Assembly (NCBI GenBank): GCA_028877275.1 | Contig: JAPPFP010000004.1 | Coordinates: 1 to 64,000 of the forward strand | DNA: 64,000 nucleotides | Direction of reading: 5' to 3' | From: Acidobacteriota bacterium | Lineage (GTDB): Bacteria > Acidobacteriota > Thermoanaerobaculia > Multivoradales > Multivoraceae | In this document: positions 50,932 through 59,856 of the stretch, in pieces | Layout: the number at the start of each line of letters is the position of its first letter | Position numbering within the stretch: the first letter of the stretch is position 1 | Program-made: the position numbers and the translations under genes | Notes under the pieces: generated by a model | The model's database searches: none | What the model was told of the DNA's origin: nothing | The model's input: the letters and a program-made list of their open reading frames with translations, nothing else

Positions 50932-53316
50932 TCAGTCGGTGCCCGCGAGGATCTCGACGCCGTCGCGGGTGCCCAGTTCGTGGATCGTGCCATGGACGAA
51001 CTCGCGGATCCGGTCGCCATCGGCGCTTCGGAGGTTCATCTCCAGGTGGTACTGCTGCACCGGGAGAATGTCCGGAATCTCGATGAAGACCGAGCGGCCG
51101 TCTCCCGAGAGAGTCGCGGACGGAACCGCGAGAACGTCTTCGCCCACTCCCTCGCCCAGGACGCGGTAGTCCTCCGAGCCGTAGCTGGCCTGGCGGAGGT
51201 ACCGCCAGATCCGCATCGAGTAGTTGCCCGGGTCGGCGGCGGTCTCCGGGTCGAGTTCGCTGCTGAAACGGACGACGATGCCGTCGCGGGCGGTCTCGTA
51301 GGCCATGGGGATGCGGAGCGGCTGGTCCGTGCGCCGTACACGATAGAAGCCGCCGGGCTGGGTCCGGTCTCCGGCCCAAGCGAACAGGCCACAGACGTAG
51401 AGGTGGTCGTCGGCGGGGTTGAAACGGCCCCGGATCAGGCCGGTCGGCGCGGCCGTGACCGGTAGTTCGGTGATGGCGGCCTGGCGGGGCGGGCCGTCGC
51501 CCTCCGGGAGAGCGACCCGGGCGAACGCCTGGTCGAAGAGCACGGAGAACATCTTGCCGTTGCCGTAGGAGAGGTAGATCAGGGAGGCGTCGAGTTCGCC
51601 CCACCGCCGGCTCCGCACCCACACCGGGGCCGACGGCGATCGGTCCACGTCGTGGTGAATCCAGGTCACCGGCTGGACGAAGTCGTCCGGGTCGCGGTCG
51701 GGCTCGCGCCAGGCGCGCATGTAACCGTGGAACGTGCCGGGTGCGACCCAGTTGATCCGGTTCTCGGGGATCCAGTGGCCCTCCTGGTCGGTCACGATGA
51801 CGCTCCCGTCCGGGTTGACCACCAGGCCGTTAGGCGCCCTGAACCCGCCAGCGACGATCTCGGTCGAGGAGCCGTCAGCCGCGACCTTGAGCACCGTGCC
51901 GTGCTGGGGCACACGGGCGTCGAAGTCGTGTCCGGCGCCCTTGGCGTAGTAGAAGTTGCCCTCGTCATCCGTCTCCAGGCCGACGGCGAACTCGTGGAAG
52001 TGGGCCGAGGCCTGGGCGTCGTGATTGAACGCCTCATAGTGGTCCGCCTCGCCGTCGCCGTTCAGGTCGCGTAGCCGCGTGATCTGGTCACGCGAGGTGA
52101 CGAAGATCTCGCCGCCGCGCGTGTTCACGCCGAGCGGTTCATAGAGACCGGTGGCGAAACGCTTCCAGGTGACGGCCCCGATGTCTTCGCCGCCCAGGCC
52201 GTCGACGACCCAGACGTCGCCCATCCATGTGGCGACGACCGCCCGTCGCCCGTCGTCCAGGAAGTCGAAGCCGCCGAGACGCATCCAGGCACGATAGGGG
52301 TTGTCGAGCGGCGTCGTGATCGCTTCGAGCTCGAAGGGCCCGCCCCGACGGCCGAGGACACGGCTGTCGGTCGTGATCGTCTCGGTCCAGCGTGCGGGAC
52401 CACCGCGGGTCAGTGGCTCGAGATCGACGGCCGCTTCGACGCCGGCCGCCCTGGCCAGGAATCCGTCGTTCGACCGGCCGCGCCGCCCGACCACGATCTT
52501 GAACCGGACCGGTTCGTCGCCGGCGTGAACTCTCAGACGGAGGTCGTCGCCGTCGTCTTCGACCCACTGGACCGGCGGTGGCGCACCGACCAGGGCGGCG
52601 ACGACGGGTCCGCTTTGCTCGCCTCGATCCGCCGCGTTCGGGCGGGGCTCGCGAAAGCCGGCGGCCTCGCCGTCGCTCCAGGCCCGGCCGCCCGGCTGGT
52701 GTGCCACCTGGACGAAAAGGGCGGCTTCCCGGGGTCCGATGTTCAGCGTGCGACTGAACAGCCCGCCACCCTCGGAAGCCCCGAGTTCGAGGACCTCTGC
52801 TTCGCCGACCCGGTAGTGCAGCACCACCTGGTCGCCATGAAGGTAGTGACCGAGCCAGCGGGCCACGGCCAGGTCCTGCGGCCCGAAGCGTCGGCCACCG
52901 CGACCCGCGATGCGCGTGTCTTGGAAGTCGTCGCCTGCCCGTGACCAGCCGGGCGCATCCGGGTTCGTGAACACCAGGTCGCCTACGATCGCCGGCTCCA
53001 CGACGTGTCTGCCGTTGTAGTTGATCGAGTTCCAGTCCATGAACCCGGACCCGGTCCAGCCCGCGGCCCAGCGCAACGTGTCCGTGTCGAAGAGCAGGAA
53101 CTCGTTCCCCTTGGCGACACCGCCCGGACCCTTGTCGACCCTTATGGCGATGCCCTTGTTCGCGTTGTTGCCCGGCTCGACGATGTAGGAGTGGACCTTG
53201 AACGGCCCGTAGTCCATGTCAGACCACGGGTGGCCGGTCAGCTCCTGCGCGCCCAGAGCACCGGCGAGCACTACGGCGGCTGCGACCGTCAGGCCGGCGG
53301 CGGTCAGATGTCGCAT
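50932..53316 (-). CDS. Large secreted protein with beta-propeller (sorbosone/PVC dehydrogenase-like), DUF6797-like
   Basis: I take ATG 53316 (794 aa), because a signal peptide begins there (MRHLTAAGLTVAAAVVLAGA). The open frame upstream is a shadow. The N-terminal half starts HPWSDMDYGPFKVHSYIVEP and resembles DUF6797-containing proteins. The middle (about 400-650) looks like a six-blade glucose/sorbosone-dehydrogenase-type propeller: KRFATGLYEPLGVNTRGGEI, GFRAPNGLVVNPDGSVIVTD. The rest is beta-rich. No haem motif is present. The cytochrome encoded next (49672) is the likely electron acceptor. Confidence 0.8.
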   Translation of the reverse strand: MRHLTAAGLTVAAAVVLAGALGAQELTGHPWSDMDYGPFKVHSYIVEPGNNANKGIAIRVDKGPGGVAKGNEFLLFDTDTLRWAAGWTGSGFMDWNSINYNGRHVVEPAIVGDLVFTNPDAPGWSRAGDDFQDTRIAGRGGRRFGPQDLAVARWLGHYLHGDQVVLHYRVGEAEVLELGASEGGGLFSRTLNIGPREAALFVQVAHQPGGRAWSDGEAAGFREPRPNAADRGEQSGPVVAALVGAPPPVQWVEDDGDDLRLRVHAGDEPVRFKIVVGRRGRSNDGFLARAAGVEAAVDLEPLTRGGPARWTETITTDSRVLGRRGGPFELEAITTPLDNPYRAWMRLGGFDFLDDGRRAVVATWMGDVWVVDGLGGEDIGAVTWKRFATGLYEPLGVNTRGGEIFVTSRDQITRLRDLNGDGEADHYEAFNHDAQASAHFHEFAVGLETDDEGNFYYAKGAGHDFDARVPQHGTVLKVAADGSSTEIVAGGFRAPNGLVVNPDGSVIVTDQEGHWIPENRINWVAPGTFHGYMRAWREPDRDPDDFVQPVTWIHHDVDRSPSAPVWVRSRRWGELDASLIYLSYGNGKMFSVLFDQAFARVALPEGDGPPRQAAITELPVTAAPTGLIRGRFNPADDHLYVCGLFAWAGDRTQPGGFYRVRRTDQPLRIPMAYETARDGIVVRFSSELDPETAADPGNYSMRIWRYLRQASYGSEDYRVLGEGVGEDVLAVPSATLSGDGRSVFIEIPDILPVQQYHLEMNLRSADGDRIREFVHGTIHELGTRDGVEILAGTD

Positions 53317-53327
53317 CGGGCCGGAGG

Positions 53328-53333
53328 ATTGTA
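53328..53333 (-). promoter_or_regulatory. -10-like TACAAT before the large secreted protein gene
   Basis: TACAAT, one mismatch from consensus, ends 11 nt before the ATG at 53316 on the minus strand. The intervening bases read CCTCC-type, not AGGAGG, so no ribosome site is seen. Confidence 0.4.
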
Positions 53334-53388
53334 ACCGCGCTCCTGGCGGTTGACGTCGGGGCGGTCGGGCGCTACCTTCACGCGCACC

Positions 53389-53928
53389 ATGAAGAAGGCC
53401 ACACTCTGGATTGTCGCCGCGTTGGCCGGCCTCGTGCTGCTCGGCGTTGGCTACGGCATCGGCTGGCTTACCGGCGTGACCGGTGTGGGGCGTACCGTTC
53501 CGCTGGAGGATCTCTCGGAGCGGGAGCGGGCGTTCGCCGAGCGGATGCAGAACGTCGACCTGGTCGGCCACTTCACGATCGAGAACATCTCCGGGCTCGA
53601 AGAGGTCGAGGGTGTCAGCCGGGACAAGAACCCGGAGCGGTACGAGATCGCGAGCGTCTCGAAGCTCGAGGGAGAGGGTGACCGCTGGCGATTCGACGTC
53701 CGGGTCGTCTACATGACGGTCGACGTCACGTTGCCGGTCGTCGTGCCGATCGTCTGGGCCGGCGATACACCGATGGTCAGCATCACGGACTTCGAACTAC
53801 CGGGCCTTGGCGACCAGTTCGGGGCGCGGGTTCTTTTCTACGACGAACGCTATGCCGGGACGTGGGATCACGGGCCGTACGGGGGCCTGATGTACGGTGC
53901 GATCGAACCGGCGGGGGCCGGCGAGTAG
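53389..53928 (+). CDS. Single-pass membrane protein with a beta-rich outer domain, unknown
   Basis: I take ATG 53389 (179 aa), which places MKKATLWIVAALAGLVLLGV at the N-terminus. A start at 53350 has no support. After the helix (about 5-25) comes a short linker, ERERAFAERMQNVDLVGHFTI. A beta-rich domain follows, with ENISGLEEVEG and YMTVDVTLPVVVPIVWAGDTP, and ends DHGPYGGLMYGAIEP. The last piece recalls conserved hypothetical proteins of Planctomycetes-like genomes. No function is recognised. It is divergent from the large secreted gene and ends 7 bp from the converging carboxylase gene. Confidence 0.7.
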   Translation: MKKATLWIVAALAGLVLLGVGYGIGWLTGVTGVGRTVPLEDLSERERAFAERMQNVDLVGHFTIENISGLEEVEGVSRDKNPERYEIASVSKLEGEGDRWRFDVRVVYMTVDVTLPVVVPIVWAGDTPMVSITDFELPGLGDQFGARVLFYDERYAGTWDHGPYGGLMYGAIEPAGAGE

Positions 53929-53935
53929 GCGACAC

Positions 53936-56900
53936 CTACCAGGTGTCGATGTTGCGGCGCTTCTTGCCGTCGCGGGCCGGGGGCGGCGGCACGGAGTCGA
54001 GAGTGCGGGCGATCCAGCGCCGTGAGTCGGCGGGGTCGATCACGTCGTCGACGGCGAACGAGGCGCCGGCGGTGAGAGCGCTGCCGCGCTCGTAGGCCGC
54101 GGCGACCAGCTCCTCGTAACGGGTGCGGCGCTCCTCGGGGTCCTCGATCGCCGCGAGCTCGTTGCGGAAGCCGAGTTTGACCTGACCTTCGAGGCCCATG
54201 CCGCCGAACTCGGCGGTTGGCCAGGCGACGGTGAAGAACGGCTCCTTCAGGTCGCCGCCGGCCATGGCCTGGGCACCGAGCCCGTAGGCCTTGCGCAGCA
54301 CGATCGTCAGCGACGGCACCGTGATGTTGGCGCCGACCACGAAGAGCCGGCAGCAGTGGCGGACCAGGGCGGTGCGCTCGATCTCCGGGCCGACCATCAT
54401 GCCGGGGGTGTCGCAGAGCACGAGCACCGGGATGTCGAAGGCATCGCAGAGCTGGAGGAAGCGGGCGCCCTTGTCCGAGCCGTCGCTGTCGATGGCGCCG
54501 GACAGGAACTCGGGGTTGTTGGCCAGAATGCCCACCGGCCGCCCTTCGATCCGGACCAGGGCGGTCACCATGCCGAGGCCGAACTCGGGACGCAGTTCCA
54601 GCACGCTGCTGGTGTCGGCCAGGGTGTGGATCACTTCCCGGATGTCGTAGACGCGCAGGCGGTTCTCGGGCACGATCCGGCGCAGGAGCCGCTGGTCGGG
54701 GCAGTCCCAGTCCTCGGTGCGGCCCTGGAAGTAGGACAGGTACTGCTTGGTCGCGGCGACCGCCTCCGCCTCGTCCTCGACCGCGATGTCGACGACGCCG
54801 TTCGGGACCTGGACGTCCATCGGGCCGACCTCCTCGGGCCGGAACACGCCCAGGCCGCCGCCTTCGATCAGGGCCGGACCGCCCATGCCGATGCTCGAAT
54901 CGGCGGTGGCGATGATCACGTCGCAGCAGCCGAGCAGCGCCGCGTTGCCGGCGAAGCAGAAGCGGGAGGTGATGCCGACGATCGGCACCAGGCCGGAGAG
55001 GCGAGCGAACGAGGTGAAGGTCGGCGTGTCCAGGGGCCGGTAGGTGTCGGCGCTGCGGCCCTGGCCGGCCTTGGAAGTCGAGGCGCCGCCCTTGCGTTTG
55101 CCCCCGGTGCCGGCGCGTCCGCCGCCGCCTTCCGCGAACAGGACCACGGGGCGCTTCCAGCGATGAGCGAGTTCGACCATGCGGTCCGTCTTCGGGTGGT
55201 TCAGAGCGCCCTGGGTGCCGGCGAGCACGGTGTAGTCGTAGGCCATAACGACGCAGCGCGAGCGATCGCCGGGGAAAAGGTGGCCGTTGATCGAGCCGAC
55301 GCCGGTGACCATGCCGTCGGTGGGGAACTTGCGGATGACCTCTTCCTTCGGGAGGCCCGTGCCGGGCGTGAGCACGAGCTGTCCGTGCTCGACGAAACTG
55401 CCCTCGTCGCAGAGGTGGTCGATGTTCTCGCGCGCTGTCCGCTGGTTCGTGTTGCGCCGCTTCCGAACCGCCTCGGGGCGTGCGTCGTCCAGGGTCACCG
55501 CGTGGCGCTCGAGCACCTCGGCGAGATCTGGCCGGACGGCGTCGAGGTCGATCTCGCCCTCTTCGTCGCCGGTTGCGGCCGCCACGTCCCCTTCTTCGAT
55601 CAGGGCGAGGACGTGTCCTTCCCAGACCGCGTCGCCGACGGCCGCGCGGAGACCGCGCAGCACGCCGCCGATGTCGGAGCGGATCTCGTGCTCCATCTTC
55701 ATCGCCTCCATGATGAAGAGGATCTGGCCCTTCGCGATCTCCTGACCGGATTCCGCTTCGAGGCTGAGCACCGTGCCCTGCATGGGCGCCCGTAGCGCGG
55801 TGAGTCCCTCGGGAACCGGCGTCGAGTCGACGGGCGGCGGTTCGGCGGTCTGGAGGCCCACCGAGGGAGCGCCGGACTTGCCGTGATCGAGCACGGCGAG
55901 CGGGTCGACCGTGTCGACCTTGACCCCGGCCAGCCCGCGTCCGGGTCCTGTTGCCTGAGGGCCGTCGCCGCCCCTGGCCGCCTGGCAGGCACGATCCTCG
56001 AAGACGGTGGCGGCCTCGACCAGTTCGGGCAGCAGCTCGTCGACGAAGCGGGTGTGGACGTTCCAGGCCTGAACCTCGGCGTGTTCCAGAAGCGCGCGCA
56101 GGAGGGAAGCGTTCGTGTTGATGCCGTCGGTCCTGAAGTCGCCGAGCGCGCGGGAGGTCCGGGCCAGTGCGGGGCCGAGGTCGGCGCCCGGCGTGCGGCC
56201 CACGACCTTGGCGAGCAGGGAGTCGAATCGTGGATTCGTCTCGTAGCCGGCGTAGCCGAAGGTGTCCGTGCGCACGCCCGGTCCGGAGGGCGGCTCGAAG
56301 GCGGCCAGGACTCCTCCGCCCGGAACCACCCGGCCGTCCGCCGTCATCGTCTCCATGTTGACGCGGGCCTGGACCGCGCAGCCCCGCGCCCTGGGCGGAT
56401 CCTCAGGGCCGAAGCCGAGGTCGGCAAGCAGCCGCCCGCGGGCTAGCTCGAGCTGGAGGTGGACGAGGTCGACGCCGAAGACTTCCTCGGTCACCGTGTG
56501 CTCGACCTGGAGCCGGGCGTTCGCTTCGATGAAGTAGTAGCGCGGTTCGGCGGAGGCTTCGCTTCCCGCTTCGACCAGGAACTCGATCGTGCCCAGGTTG
56601 CGGTAGCCGGCGGCGGCGGTGAGGGTGAGCGCCGCGTCGTGTAGCGCCTGTCGCAACTCGTCCGCCAGCGCCGGCGCGGGTGCGATCTCGATCAGTTTCT
56701 GGTGGCGGCGCTGCAGGCTGCAGTCGCGGTCGCCGAAGTGGCGGACCGCGCCGCTGTCGTCGGCGGCGACCTGCACCTCCACGTGGCGCACGCCGGAAAG
56801 CAACTGCTCGACGAAGACGCCATCGGTGTCGAAGGCGGCGCCGGCCTCGGAGACGGCGCGCCGGTAGGCGTCTTCGATCTCATCGGCCGCTCGGACGACT

Positions 56901-57409
56901 CTCATCCCGCGGCCGCCACCGCCCCCGACAGCCTTGATCAGCATCGAGGCGCCGGCCGGCAGTCCGTCGAAGAACGAGCGGGCCTGTTCCAGGGTCACCG
57001 CCTCGGAGACTCCTGGAACGACCGGAACGCCCTGGCGCTCCGCGAGGTCGCGCGCCCGCGCCTTGTCGCCGAACAGCTCCAGCGCTTCCGGCGGCGGACC
57101 GACGAAACGGATGCCGGCGTCGATGCAGGAGCGGGCGAAGCCGGCGTTCTCGCTCAGAAAGCCGTAGCCGGGATGGAGCGCGTCGCAGCCGTGCTCGCCG
57201 GCGACGCGGAGCAGTTGGCCGCCGTCGAGGTAGGCCGCCGGTCCTGTGCCGGCAAGGGCCGCCGACTCGTCCGCGCGAGACACGTGAAGCGACCGCGTGT
57301 CGTCCTCGGAGAACACGGCAACGGTCGGGATACCGAGTTCCGCCGCGCCGCGGGCTATGCGGACCGCGATCTCGCCGCGGTTGGCGATCAGGAGCTTCAT
57401 GGGACGCAT
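53936..57409 (-). CDS. Single-chain acyl-CoA carboxylase (biotin carboxylase-BCCP-carboxyltransferase)
   Basis: The 1157-aa protein could start at ATG 57409 or 57400 (MKLLIANRGE, the usual opening). Residues 1-450 form the biotin carboxylase, with KAVGGGGGRGMRVV in the ATP-binding loop and RLQVEHTVTEE. A short linker is followed by the biotinyl domain with EAMKMEH, biotin Lys571. The carboxyltransferase fills about 640-1157 (ENIDHLCDEGSFVEHGQL, TRFCFAGNAAL-like and LVLCDTPGMMVGPE). This order on one chain matches the LCC-type long-chain acyl-CoA carboxylases of mycobacteria and relatives. Propionyl-, acetyl- or geranyl-CoA cannot be excluded. It diverges from the dehalogenase gene by 36 bp. 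Confidence 0.92.
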   Translation of the reverse strand: MRPMKLLIANRGEIAVRIARGAAELGIPTVAVFSEDDTRSLHVSRADESAALAGTGPAAYLDGGQLLRVAGEHGCDALHPGYGFLSENAGFARSCIDAGIRFVGPPPEALELFGDKARARDLAERQGVPVVPGVSEAVTLEQARSFFDGLPAGASMLIKAVGGGGGRGMRVVRAADEIEDAYRRAVSEAGAAFDTDGVFVEQLLSGVRHVEVQVAADDSGAVRHFGDRDCSLQRRHQKLIEIAPAPALADELRQALHDAALTLTAAAGYRNLGTIEFLVEAGSEASAEPRYYFIEANARLQVEHTVTEEVFGVDLVHLQLELARGRLLADLGFGPEDPPRARGCAVQARVNMETMTADGRVVPGGGVLAAFEPPSGPGVRTDTFGYAGYETNPRFDSLLAKVVGRTPGADLGPALARTSRALGDFRTDGINTNASLLRALLEHAEVQAWNVHTRFVDELLPELVEAATVFEDRACQAARGGDGPQATGPGRGLAGVKVDTVDPLAVLDHGKSGAPSVGLQTAEPPPVDSTPVPEGLTALRAPMQGTVLSLEAESGQEIAKGQILFIMEAMKMEHEIRSDIGGVLRGLRAAVGDAVWEGHVLALIEEGDVAAATGDEEGEIDLDAVRPDLAEVLERHAVTLDDARPEAVRKRRNTNQRTARENIDHLCDEGSFVEHGQLVLTPGTGLPKEEVIRKFPTDGMVTGVGSINGHLFPGDRSRCVVMAYDYTVLAGTQGALNHPKTDRMVELAHRWKRPVVLFAEGGGGRAGTGGKRKGGASTSKAGQGRSADTYRPLDTPTFTSFARLSGLVPIVGITSRFCFAGNAALLGCCDVIIATADSSIGMGGPALIEGGGLGVFRPEEVGPMDVQVPNGVVDIAVEDEAEAVAATKQYLSYFQGRTEDWDCPDQRLLRRIVPENRLRVYDIREVIHTLADTSSVLELRPEFGLGMVTALVRIEGRPVGILANNPEFLSGAIDSDGSDKGARFLQLCDAFDIPVLVLCDTPGMMVGPEIERTALVRHCCRLFVVGANITVPSLTIVLRKAYGLGAQAMAGGDLKEPFFTVAWPTAEFGGMGLEGQVKLGFRNELAAIEDPEERRTRYEELVAAAYERGSALTAGASFAVDDVIDPADSRRWIARTLDSVPPPPARDGKKRRNIDTW

Positions 57410-57431
57410 GCCCTCGGTTCGGAAGGGCCGC

Positions 57432-57437
57432 TATCCT
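57432..57437 (+). promoter_or_regulatory. -10-like TATCCT before the haloalkane-dehalogenase gene
   Basis: The hexamer ends 8 nt before ATG 57446 in the 36-bp divergent gap. No ribosome-binding site is visible. Confidence 0.35.
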
Positions 57438-57445
57438 ACGCGCCC

Positions 57446-58471
57446 ATGAAGATCCTCCGCACGCCCGACGAGCGTTTCGCCAACCTGCCGGACTTCGACT
57501 ACGAGCCGCGCTACACCGTGGTGCCGAGCGGCGCAGACGGCGGCGACGGTCTTCGGATCCACCACGTGGAGGCCGGCCCCAGCGACGGTCCGTTGGTGCT
57601 TCTGATGCACGGGCAGCCGACCTGGAGCTTTCTCTACCGGCGCATGATCCCGGTGCTGGTCGAGCGCGGAATGCGGGTGATGGCGCCGGACCTGGTTGGC
57701 TACGGCCGGTCCGACAAGCCGGCCGAGCGGGACGACTACACCTACCAGCGGCAGGTCGACTGGCTGAGCGCCTGGCTGCGCAGCAACGGCATCATGCACG
57801 CGACTCTCGTCGGCCAGGACTGGGGAGGCCTGATCGGGCTGCGGATGGCGGCGCTCGACCCGGCCCGCTTCGACCGCATCGTTGCCGCGAACACCGGTCT
57901 GCCGCTGCCGATGAACGTGGCGGAGGAGACGGTGGAGAAGATCGCCAGGTTCCGGGCCGAGGCGCCGACGCCGACGATGATGGAAATGCAGCAGCAGATC
58001 TCGAAGATGGGAACCGATCCCGCGGTCAAGTTCGCCTACTGGCAGAAGTGGACCTGGGAGACCGAGGACATGCCGGTCGGGTTGATGCTCGCGGGCAGCG
58101 TCGATGGGGTGAAGCTCACGCCCGAAGAGATGGCGGCCTACGACGCGCCCTTCCCCGATCCGTCCTACAAGGCGGGGATTCGCGCCATGCCCAGCCGGGT
58201 GCCGATGCTGCCCAACGATCCCTCCGTGCCGGCTCAGATCGAAGCCTGGAAAGTGTTTTCGGAGTGGACCAGGCCGTTCCTCTGCGCCTTCTCGGACAAC
58301 GATCCGGTGACGGGCGGCGCGAAGAAGCCCTTCGAGTCCAGAATTCCCGGCGCAAAGGGCCAGTCGCACCGAACGATCGAAGGCGGCGGGCACTTTTTGC
58401 AGGAAGGTCGTGGCAGGGAGCTCGCCACGATTGTCGCCGACTTCATCGAACAGACGTCGGTCGAGGGGTAG
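57446..58471 (+). CDS. Haloalkane-dehalogenase-like alpha/beta hydrolase (HLD-I type)
   Basis: I take ATG 57446 (341 aa). The frame is open upstream only as antisense of the carboxylase gene. It has the N-terminal LRTPDERFANLPDFDYEP, then HGQPTWSFLYRRM, VMAPDLVGYGRSDKP and GQDWGG with nucleophile Asp125 and halide-binding Trp126. The catalytic His is His316 (GGGHFLQE). Asp as nucleophile separates dehalogenases from esterases. It is somewhat longer than typical (about 300 aa). Family members hydrolyse C-halogen bonds of alkyl halides. Physiological substrates of environmental members are often unknown. Confidence 0.88.
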   Translation: MKILRTPDERFANLPDFDYEPRYTVVPSGADGGDGLRIHHVEAGPSDGPLVLLMHGQPTWSFLYRRMIPVLVERGMRVMAPDLVGYGRSDKPAERDDYTYQRQVDWLSAWLRSNGIMHATLVGQDWGGLIGLRMAALDPARFDRIVAANTGLPLPMNVAEETVEKIARFRAEAPTPTMMEMQQQISKMGTDPAVKFAYWQKWTWETEDMPVGLMLAGSVDGVKLTPEEMAAYDAPFPDPSYKAGIRAMPSRVPMLPNDPSVPAQIEAWKVFSEWTRPFLCAFSDNDPVTGGAKKPFESRIPGAKGQSHRTIEGGGHFLQEGRGRELATIVADFIEQTSVEG

Positions 58472-58478
58472 CTCGGGA

Positions 58479-59201
58479 GTGGCCACCAGGCAACGCAGGT
58501 TGGTTCAGGGTGCGCAAGCGGGTGCCGCCCGGGTAGTGGCCAGGTTCCACGCGGCCATCAGGCGAAGCAGGTTGGTGCAGGCTGCGTTGATTCTCGTCGC
58601 GCTGGCGCTGTCGGCGGCCGCGGGGGCTGGCGGCTACCTGCGTTACGCGCCCCGGCCGCCGGACACGACGGAAGCGAGACTGCTCGCCGGAGGCGGCGGT
58701 GAGGTCGACCACTGCGACCTGCCGGTCCTCGACGGCTCGGGCCTGACCGCGGACGAGATACCGATCGCCTACACGCCCGGCTGTGAGGGCTACACGGAGT
58801 GGCCGGTTCCGGTGCTGGCCGCCTGCACCGAGCCGCTTCTGGCCGGTGCGCCCGACCTGCGCGGCCTCTGGCTGGACCCGGACAGCGGGCACCTGGAACG
58901 CGTCGAACAGTGCGGCAACCGCGTCGTCGTGACCGCCGCGGGTCTGCTTCACGACATGCGCGCCGACGGCACGCTGCGAAATGGCGCCAACGACGTGAAC
59001 CCGAGTTGCCTGCGGATCCGCAACCGGACGCGCTACCGGGACGGCGTCCTCGAAATGGACGGCTACGGCATCCCCTGGATCCGGGTCGAACGGTGGATGG
59101 AGGGCGACGAACTGCGCTGGACCCATCCCCAGGCCGGCAGTCACCGGATGCGCCGCATCTGCCAGGTGCCGCCGGAGCGGGTGATGCGGGAGCCGTACTG
59201 A
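58479..59201 (+). CDS. Membrane-anchored protein of unknown function
   Basis: From GTG 58479 the protein is 240 aa. The start is uncertain because no well-spaced ribosome site is visible. A basic N-terminus holds a duplicated block (TRQRRLVQGA and IRRSRLVQAA, 24 codons apart). A helix (about 37-55, ALILVALALSAAAGAGGYL) follows. The outer domain has six Cys (CDLPVL, GCEGYTEWPVPVLAACTE, EQCGNRVVV, SCLRIRN, RRICQV) and LRGLWLDPDSG. Pairs of Cys suggest disulphides. No family is recognised. The next gene is a SIS-domain isomerase. Confidence 0.6.
   Translation: MATRQRRLVQGAQAGAARVVARFHAAIRRSRLVQAALILVALALSAAAGAGGYLRYAPRPPDTTEARLLAGGGGEVDHCDLPVLDGSGLTADEIPIAYTPGCEGYTEWPVPVLAACTEPLLAGAPDLRGLWLDPDSGHLERVEQCGNRVVVTAAGLLHDMRADGTLRNGANDVNPSCLRIRNRTRYRDGVLEMDGYGIPWIRVERWMEGDELRWTHPQAGSHRMRRICQVPPERVMREPY
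58487..58586 (+). repeat. Imperfect 28-nt direct repeat at the 5' end of the 58479 gene
   Basis: The blocks at 58487-58514 and 58559-58586 match at 24 of 28 positions and are 72 nt apart, so they stay in frame. Confidence 0.4.
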
Positions 59202-59238
59202 AGAATCCGTCGGGAGGAGGAACACGTAGTTGCCGGGG

Positions 59239-59244
59239 TACGAT
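59239..59244 (+). promoter_or_regulatory. -10-like TACGAT before the SIS-domain gene
   Basis: The hexamer ends 6 nt before ATG 59251, leaving no leader. Confidence 0.4.
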
Positions 59245-59250
59245 GCCGGC

Positions 59251-59856
59251 ATGCTCGGCACGACCCTCGATGCGTCGGCGTACATCGACCGGCTGAGAGC
59301 CGAGTTGGCGAGGATCGACACGGCGGCGGTGGAACGCTGGGCCGATGTCGTCTTCGACGTCTGGAGCCGTGGCAGCACGCTCTACCTGATCGGCAACGGC
59401 GGCTCGGCCGCCGCTGCGAGCCACCTGAGCGTTGACCTGGGCAAGGGCACGGTCGCGGCCGACTCCCTGCGCGACGAGTCGCATGCGCGCCTGCGGGTAG
59501 TCAGCCTGACGGACAACGTGCCCTGGATCACCGCGGTGGCGAACGACCTGGACTACGAGCAGGTCTTCGTCCAGCAGTTGATGAGCTCCGCCGTCTCCGG
59601 CGACGCCTTGATGGCGTTCAGCGGCTCGGGGAACAGCCCGAACGTGCTGGCCGCCGTGGACTGGGCGAACCGCCATGACCTCCGCACGTTCGGGCTCACG
59701 GGGTTCGGCGGGGGGCGGCTGAAGGAACTCCAGCAGGACGGCGTTCACGTCGACCTGGACGACATGGGCATGGTCGAAAGCGTCCACGTGTGCCTGTTCC
59801 ACTGGGTCGTCGACGACCTCTACGCCCGCACCCAGAAGACCGGGCGGCACGCCTGA
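59251..59856 (+). CDS. SIS-domain phosphosugar isomerase-like protein (GmhA/DiaA-like)
   Basis: I take ATG 59251 (201 aa); an upstream TTG at 59230 is less likely given the TACGAT spacing. The SIS fold is clear: LYLIGNGGSAAAASHLSVDLGKG near 45-67 (phosphate loop), TDNVPWITAVANDLDYEQVF, and MAFSGSGNSPNVLAAVDWA with the Ser-rich sugar-phosphate pocket. GmhA isomerises sedoheptulose-7-phosphate for LPS heptose; DiaA-like proteins lack this activity. The neighbours do not settle which applies. It is followed 10 bp later by an alpha/beta hydrolase. Confidence 0.86.
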   Translation: MLGTTLDASAYIDRLRAELARIDTAAVERWADVVFDVWSRGSTLYLIGNGGSAAAASHLSVDLGKGTVAADSLRDESHARLRVVSLTDNVPWITAVANDLDYEQVFVQQLMSSAVSGDALMAFSGSGNSPNVLAAVDWANRHDLRTFGLTGFGGGRLKELQQDGVHVDLDDMGMVESVHVCLFHWVVDDLYARTQKTGRHA

